Assembly: GCA_036508635.1 (NCBI GenBank)
Contig: DATCGY010000256.1
Span: forward strand, 1-9,785
Direction of reading: 5' to 3'
Length of the DNA stretch: 9,785 nt
Source of the DNA: FEN-727 sp036508635
Lineage (GTDB): Bacteria; Actinomycetota; Geothermincolia; Fen-727; Anoxymicrobiaceae
In this document: positions 6,412 to 9,785 of the stretch, piece after piece
How the letters are laid out: every line of letters begins with the position of its first letter
Position numbering within the stretch: the stretch's first letter is position 1
Translations under genes and position numbers: made by a program
Notes under the pieces: generated by a model
Told to the model about the DNA's origin: nothing
The model's database searches: none
What the model saw: only the letters and a program-made list of their open reading frames with translations

Positions 6412-7206
6412 CTATTTCGGCCTTAGCGTCCCGGCGAACACCTGCCACGCGAGAAGGGACTTTGCCGTCAGACTGAGGATAATGTAGACGGTCTCGCCAA
6501 AAAGGTAGTCGCGCCAGGGCCCGACTTTCTTGTACTGGAGCACCATGTTGATGGCGAAGACATTGAAGAAGATGAATAACGATATCATGATGCCGTAGAC
6601 GAACCCGGGTACCTTGTTGGCCGGCTCGGCCGCGGCCGAGATGAAATAGATGGCGATCACCACCCAGGGCACGAAGCCGGCGATACACCCAAAGGCGAAA
6701 GCCGTCCAGTTGGTCTTTGCGGTTGTCTGGTTGTGCAGCTCCATCATCCAGCCGAACCAGATCATCGTGGCGTTCAGGAAGAAGATCAGGATGAGGCTCG
6801 AGAGGTCGTACATCCCGGCCAGCATCGCGATGATGACGATCATGAGCGAAGCGGTTATCGAATACTCTGTCCACCTGCCATAGTTGGCGCCCTTCAACAG
6901 ATTCTTCCTGTACCAGCCGAAAATACCAGGGGAAGCAATCAGAAGGAGCGCGAGGCCGCTGAGCAACAGGAACAAGGCGACCATCGGCCCGATCCTGAGG
7001 CTACCGGCGGTCCTATCGAGTGGAAGTGGAAAGCGCAGTCCGCGGTTGATGCCGAGGTAATGTGTCGTGACCGGTAGCGAGTAGTTACTGCTGAGTGCGG
7101 CCATCAGAACACCCTGCACTACAAGGGCGAGGCCCACAACGACGTTGAGTATCCTGAGCTTTCTGAAGCGCTTATCCGAGGCATCGGTTTGCGACTCTTC
7201 ACCCAC
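6412..7206 (-). CDS. Heliorhodopsin
   Basis: A seven-helix retinal protein of the heliorhodopsin family, which sits with its N-terminus in the cytoplasm and is thought to act as a photosensor rather than an ion pump. Hydrophobic segments lie at about 19-39, 69-91, 113-133, 137-156, 168-191, 201-224 and 236-258. Family landmarks are clear: RWTEYS at 111-116 with Arg111 and counterion Glu114, FGCIAGFVPW, VPGFVYGI-ISLF-FFN, and SLTAKSLLAWQVFAGTL with Ser245 and Schiff-base Lys249. These align closely with the prototype 48C12 as I recall it. Positions equivalent to 48C12 His23 and His80 are Leu28 and Leu87; the only His residues are 49 and 158. The frame extends to a TTG at 7221, but GAGGGGG 6 nt before the GTG at 7204-7206 marks the GTG as the start (264 residues). 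It lies 77 nt downstream of the ABC permease and converges on the ferredoxin. Confidence 0.95.
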   Translation of the reverse strand: MGEESQTDASDKRFRKLRILNVVVGLALVVQGVLMAALSSNYSLPVTTHYLGINRGLRFPLPLDRTAGSLRIGPMVALFLLLSGLALLLIASPGIFGWYRKNLLKGANYGRWTEYSITASLMIVIIAMLAGMYDLSSLILIFFLNATMIWFGWMMELHNQTTAKTNWTAFAFGCIAGFVPWVVIAIYFISAAAEPANKVPGFVYGIMISLFIFFNVFAINMVLQYKKVGPWRDYLFGETVYIILSLTAKSLLAWQVFAGTLRPK

Positions 7207-7208
7207 GG

Positions 7209-7255
7209 CTGACCCCCTCAAGCTCGCTCTCTACTTAAGTTTCTATGGGGGTCAG
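7209..7255 (-). promoter_or_regulatory. Leader hairpin sequestering the heliorhodopsin ribosome binding site
   Basis: On the minus strand CTGACCCCC (complement of 7247-7255) and GGGGGTCAG (complement of 7209-7217) form a perfect 9-bp stem separated by 29 nt. A second helix, TTAAG with CTTGA (one G-U pair), can stack inside it, leaving an 11-nt loop and an 8-nt bulge. The 3' arm contains the GAGGGGG SD of the heliorhodopsin, so the folded form should hide it. There is no T-run, so it is not a terminator. It starts about 28 nt past the permease stop, too far for simple stop-start coupling. RNA thermometer, protein- or ligand-controlled switch, or helicase-dependent translation are all possible. 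Confidence 0.6.
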
Positions 7256-7283
7256 TCCGAATCCTGTCTCATGGCCGAATGGC

Positions 7284-8492
7284 TCAGCGCGTCACTACCC
7301 GCTTGAACGCCGGAATCGAGATTGCCAGCGTCACAACGCCGAAAGCGAGGAGGATGAGTATGGGTCTCAACACCTCGTAGAGCCCGGCACCCAGCACGAC
7401 CACCTGCCTCAGCGCCTGGACCTCGTAGCTGATCGGGAAGCACTTTGAGATAGCCTGCATGAATCCGGGCATCTGCTGTACGGGGAAAAAGGCTCCCGAG
7501 AGGAAGAGCATCGGAAACGCGATCGTCATCAAGATCGTCATGGCGGTCTCCTGTTCCTCCGCGGCCGCGGACACGAGGATGCCGAGCCCAACGAACGCCA
7601 GGATGCCCAGTAGAACGATCAGGAGCATCAGCAGGAAGTTGCCGTAGACCTTCACGTGGAAAAAGACCATCGCCAGGACCAGCACCATGACTCCCTGCCC
7701 GATCCCGCGGACGGACTGGGCTCCGGTCTTGCCCATTATTATCGAGAAGCGGGAGACGGGCGCCACCAGTATGCCGTCAAGGGTCCCCTGTTCTTTCTCC
7801 CGCGATACCGAGCCGGCGAGGCCCATCATGACCGCGAACATGGTCACCATCGCGATGATACCGGGCGCGACGAACTGGAAGTAGTTTGGCTTGCCGGGGA
7901 CTATGCCCTGGGTCACCACCGCGAGAGGGGCCGCCAGCGTGGCGATCGCGGTCGTCGGCATACTGGCGCCCAGCAGTTCCTGGAGCTTCAGCTGCGACAG
8001 CTTCGTGCCCATACCCTGGAACACCTGTTGCAGCATCGTTGTGAGTATCGAAGAGATCTGCGGGTTAGACTGGTCTGTGATGATCGTTATCTTGCCCTTC
8101 ACGCCCCGCAGGAGCCCGCTGGTGAAATCCCTGGGAATGATGATGGCCCCGCTGAGGCTCTGCTTTTTAATGAGCTCCTTAATCTCCTCGGGGTCCTTGA
8201 TGTTCTTGATGATCATGATCGGCTTGTTGGAGCCGGTAACCTTGAGGTCACCCAGCGTCTGTACCATCTTCTGCGACACCGCGCCGTTGTCGAGGTTGAC
8301 CACGCCGAGGGGAACGTCCTTCAGGGCGCTCTGCGAGGGAAATATATAGCCGGTCAGCAACATCATGAAGATCGGCATTATGATAAAGGAGATTATCCTT
8401 GCGCGGTCGCGGTAGAAGTCCTTGAGGTCCTTCTTGGTCACCTGGCCGCTGTCTTTCCAGAAGTACAGGAACCTGCTCAGCATGCTCTTCAT
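7284..8492 (-). CDS. ABC-2 type exporter permease
   Basis: Membrane half of an ABC exporter, 402 residues. One membrane segment at about 32-51 (ARIISFIIMPIFMMLLTGYIF) is followed by a soluble region of about 150 residues, probably extracytoplasmic, and then a cluster of five hydrophobic segments from about 207 to 395. Landmarks of the ABC2_membrane family are REKEQGTLDGILVAPVSR at 231-248 and LFLSGAFFPVQQMPGF at 329-344. This arrangement is that of the YhgE/YbhS-like large-loop exporters, which move drugs, lipids or polymers outward. The ATG at 8490-8492 has AGCGAGGT 4 nt upstream and lies 10 nt after the ATPase stop, so the two form one operon. The substrate is unknown. The heliorhodopsin follows 77 nt downstream on the same strand. 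Confidence 0.92.
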   Translation of the reverse strand: MKSMLSRFLYFWKDSGQVTKKDLKDFYRDRARIISFIIMPIFMMLLTGYIFPSQSALKDVPLGVVNLDNGAVSQKMVQTLGDLKVTGSNKPIMIIKNIKDPEEIKELIKKQSLSGAIIIPRDFTSGLLRGVKGKITIITDQSNPQISSILTTMLQQVFQGMGTKLSQLKLQELLGASMPTTAIATLAAPLAVVTQGIVPGKPNYFQFVAPGIIAMVTMFAVMMGLAGSVSREKEQGTLDGILVAPVSRFSIIMGKTGAQSVRGIGQGVMVLVLAMVFFHVKVYGNFLLMLLIVLLGILAFVGLGILVSAAAEEQETAMTILMTIAFPMLFLSGAFFPVQQMPGFMQAISKCFPISYEVQALRQVVVLGAGLYEVLRPILILLAFGVVTLAISIPAFKRVVTR

Positions 8493-8502
8493 TGGTACCT
8501 CG

Positions 8503-9525
8503 CTATCGGATCCGGCTCTTCTTTACTGGAGCTCCAGGTCCTCCCGCTGCGGACCCGGCGGAGCCAGACAACTCCGCGCGCATCTCGGTCCCGGTGAGAT
8601 GCAGGAAAACGTCCTCGAGGTTCGGCTCAAGCGTGTTTGCGCGCTTTACCGAACCCCCGCGTTCCTCTACGGTATCTATTATCTGGCGCACGGCCCCGGT
8701 GCCCGTGGCGGTCACCTTCAGCATTGCCGCCTCCGGCTCGGCCACCGCGTGTACGAAGTCCAGCGCCTCCAGCGCGCTCTTGATGCCGTCGTTGAGCCCG
8801 CCGACCTCCATGTCCAGCACAACACCCTCGTCTGCGAGCATCTTCTTCAGGTTGGTAGCCGTATCGAGGGCCACTATCTTTCCCTGGTCTATAATGCTGA
8901 TCCGATCGCAGAGCGCCTCCGCTTCCGCCATTATGTGCGTCGTGAGGACGACCGTGATGTTGGCGTCGGCGAGCTCCTGGATGAACTGGCGGATGGACCT
9001 CGTCGTCTGCGGGTCGAGACCCAGCGTGGGCTCGTCGAGGAACATTATGCTCGGTTGCGTCAGCAGTGCACGCGCGATATTGACCCTCTGTTTCATCCCC
9101 GTCGAGAAAGTGCCGGCGAGCTTGTCTTTCCACTCGTACATCTCAAGCCTCTTGAGCCACTCCTCGCTGCGACTTTTAATAAGGTCCCTTGGAAGGTGGT
9201 TCATCTTGCCGAAGAAATCGAGGTTTTCAAGTGCTGTAAGTCTGTCGTACAGGATGAGCTTCTCGGCCACGAGGCCGATGTTCCGCCTGACCTCGGCTGG
9301 ATGCTCCATGACTTCATATCCGGCGACCCTGGCGGACCCGGAGGTGGGGCGAAGCAGAGTGCAGAGGATGCGTATCGTGGTGGACTTGCCCGCGCCGTTC
9401 GGCCCTAGGAAGCCGAATATCTCTCCCCTGCTCACTTTGAAGTTGATCGACTCGACCGCGTGGACGTCCCCGAAGTACTTGCATAGATCATCGACTTCGA
9501 TCTCGACCTGGCCGTTGTCCGTCAT
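8503..9525 (-). CDS. ABC exporter ATPase (DrrA/CcmA-like)
   Basis: Nucleotide-binding subunit driving the ABC-2 permease encoded directly downstream. In the 340-residue product the Walker A is GPNGAGKST at 41-49 (Lys47). The Q-loop position holds Glu in GLVAEKL (84-90). The signature is FSTGMKQRV at 140-148, a variant of LSGGQ. Walker B is IMFLDEP with catalytic Glu165, and the H-loop His is His197 in TTHIM. The C-terminal third ends in EPNLEDVFLHLTG (300-312), typical of drug- and antibiotic-exporter ATPases with a DUF4162-like tail, then a Gly/Ala/Ser-rich end. The frame runs upstream to 9636, but GGGGGT just before the ATG at 9523-9525 acts as SD. The alternative ATG at 9535-9537 has none, and the far upstream residues are not conserved-looking. 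Confidence 0.92.
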   Translation of the reverse strand: MTDNGQVEIEVDDLCKYFGDVHAVESINFKVSRGEIFGFLGPNGAGKSTTIRILCTLLRPTSGSARVAGYEVMEHPAEVRRNIGLVAEKLILYDRLTALENLDFFGKMNHLPRDLIKSRSEEWLKRLEMYEWKDKLAGTFSTGMKQRVNIARALLTQPSIMFLDEPTLGLDPQTTRSIRQFIQELADANITVVLTTHIMAEAEALCDRISIIDQGKIVALDTATNLKKMLADEGVVLDMEVGGLNDGIKSALEALDFVHAVAEPEAAMLKVTATGTGAVRQIIDTVEERGGSVKRANTLEPNLEDVFLHLTGTEMRAELSGSAGSAAGGPGAPVKKSRIR

Positions 9526-9642
9526 GCCGACCCCCATCGTACAATTATTTGCTAATGCTAAATAAATTAGCCCCTTGATCGAGAAAATGCAACACCTTTT
9601 CCGCCGCCCACTCGAAGGGGAGGGGGGATCGAGCACGGCTAT
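9526..9642 (-). promoter_or_regulatory. Promoter region of the ABC exporter-heliorhodopsin cluster, with inverted repeat
   Basis: This 117-nt gap contains the most AT-rich stretch in the window (9541-9571). A 6-bp inverted repeat, GCTAAT (9551-9556) and ATTAGC (9566-9571), has a 9-nt centre. On the minus strand it overlaps a tandem TTAGCA-TTAGCA. A weak promoter candidate, TTGCAT with TAATTT after 17 nt, overlaps the repeat, as an operator for a repressor would. The gap also separates the cluster from the upstream hydrolase gene. A G-rich run with 5-bp CTCGA/TCGAG ends lies at about 9611-9633, without a T-run. Confidence 0.35.
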
Positions 9643-9785
9643 TTAGCGGCTTATGTCGTCAAGAAACTCGAGGATAAGGTGATTTACGTCGTCCGGGCGC
9701 TCGATGCTCACGCTGTGATTACCACCAAGTATCACCGACATCCTCGCGCTGGGCAGGGCGCGCGCCGTTGCCTCGAACACTCCCA
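9643..9785 (-). CDS. Alpha/beta hydrolase, C-terminal end only (runs off the right edge)
   Basis: The minus-strand frame entering at the right edge reads 46 complete codons to a TAA at 9643-9645. It ends with SVILGGNHSVSIERPDDVN and then HLILEFLDDISR. This is the classic closing part of an alpha/beta hydrolase: the catalytic His in GGNHS, followed by ERP and a final amphipathic helix of the VN-x2-IL-x-FL type. The nucleophile and acid are outside the window, so the substrate class (ester, epoxide, haloalkane, C-C bond) cannot be decided. It lies upstream of the ABC exporter on the same strand, 117 nt away with an AT-rich promoter-like stretch between, so it is probably a separate unit. Confidence 0.82.
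   Translation of the reverse strand, partial: GVFEATARALPSARMSVILGGNHSVSIERPDDVNHLILEFLDDISR

Noticed and set aside
6412..7206. Heliorhodopsin as a proton-pumping type 1 rhodopsin
   Set aside because: The helix C motif is RWTEYS rather than the Asp-based pump motif, and helices E-G match heliorhodopsin rather than bacteriorhodopsin-type sequences.
7209..7255. Reading the 9-bp inverted repeat as a terminator between the permease and heliorhodopsin
   Set aside because: No T-run follows the stem on either strand, and the 3' arm is the SD of the next gene, so a translational role fits better.
7656..9565. Long plus-strand open frames opposite the ABC exporter genes
   Set aside because: The products are low-complexity and charge-rich with no recognisable domain. 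The minus strand carries intact Walker A/B, signature and permease motifs.
9611..9633. G-rich stretch with CTCGA/TCGAG ends as a terminator or G-quadruplex
   Set aside because: Only two long G runs are present, the stem is 5 bp with a large loop, and no T-run follows.
1..9785. Mobile element, CRISPR, phage or toxin-antitoxin system
   Set aside because: No transposase, integrase, repeat-spacer pattern, terminal repeats or small paired genes were seen on either strand.

Overview
The window is about 58-60% GC by eye and densely coded. It looks like a monoderm bacterium, most likely a deep-branching actinobacterium, with Chloroflexota as the alternative. This is inferred from three things: a heliorhodopsin (a family reported almost only from monoderms), an anchored YkuD L,D-transpeptidase with a VanW/PG-binding-like N-terminal part, and strong Shine-Dalgarno (SD) sequences with several GTG starts. 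No rRNA, tRNA, CRISPR array, insertion sequence or phage gene was seen.

Left part, minus strand (1-2552): an amidohydrolase_2-family enzyme is followed 13 nt later by a membrane-anchored L,D-transpeptidase. A terminator-like hairpin and a 363-nt gap come next. After the gap, the start of an exported-protein gene (151 down to the window edge) shows a clear signal peptide.

Centre, plus strand (2852-6395): an acyl-CoA-synthetase-type AMP ligase, then a FixC-like flavoprotein with an unusual C-terminal extension, then a FixX-like dicluster ferredoxin that starts directly after it. The divergent 299-nt spacer to the amidohydrolase carries a perfect 8-3-8 palindrome just upstream of the ligase. 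A plausible reading is an acyl-acid activation and oxidation module in which FixC/FixX-like proteins pass electrons to or from the membrane quinone pool. EtfAB/FixAB partners are not in the window.

Right part, minus strand (9785 down to 6412): the end of an alpha/beta hydrolase, then an ABC-2 ATPase and its permease (10 nt apart), then a heliorhodopsin. The heliorhodopsin converges on the ferredoxin with a 16-nt gap. Its Schiff-base Lys, counterion Glu and neighbouring Arg/Asn/Ser are present. The two histidines of the prototype 48C12 assigned to proton acceptance are both Leu here. A 9-bp perfect inverted repeat in its leader pairs with its own SD sequence, so translation may be conditional.

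The most notable feature is the ABC exporter-heliorhodopsin gene cluster with an SD-sequestering leader hairpin. It suggests a membrane light sensor whose expression, and perhaps function, is tied to an exporter.
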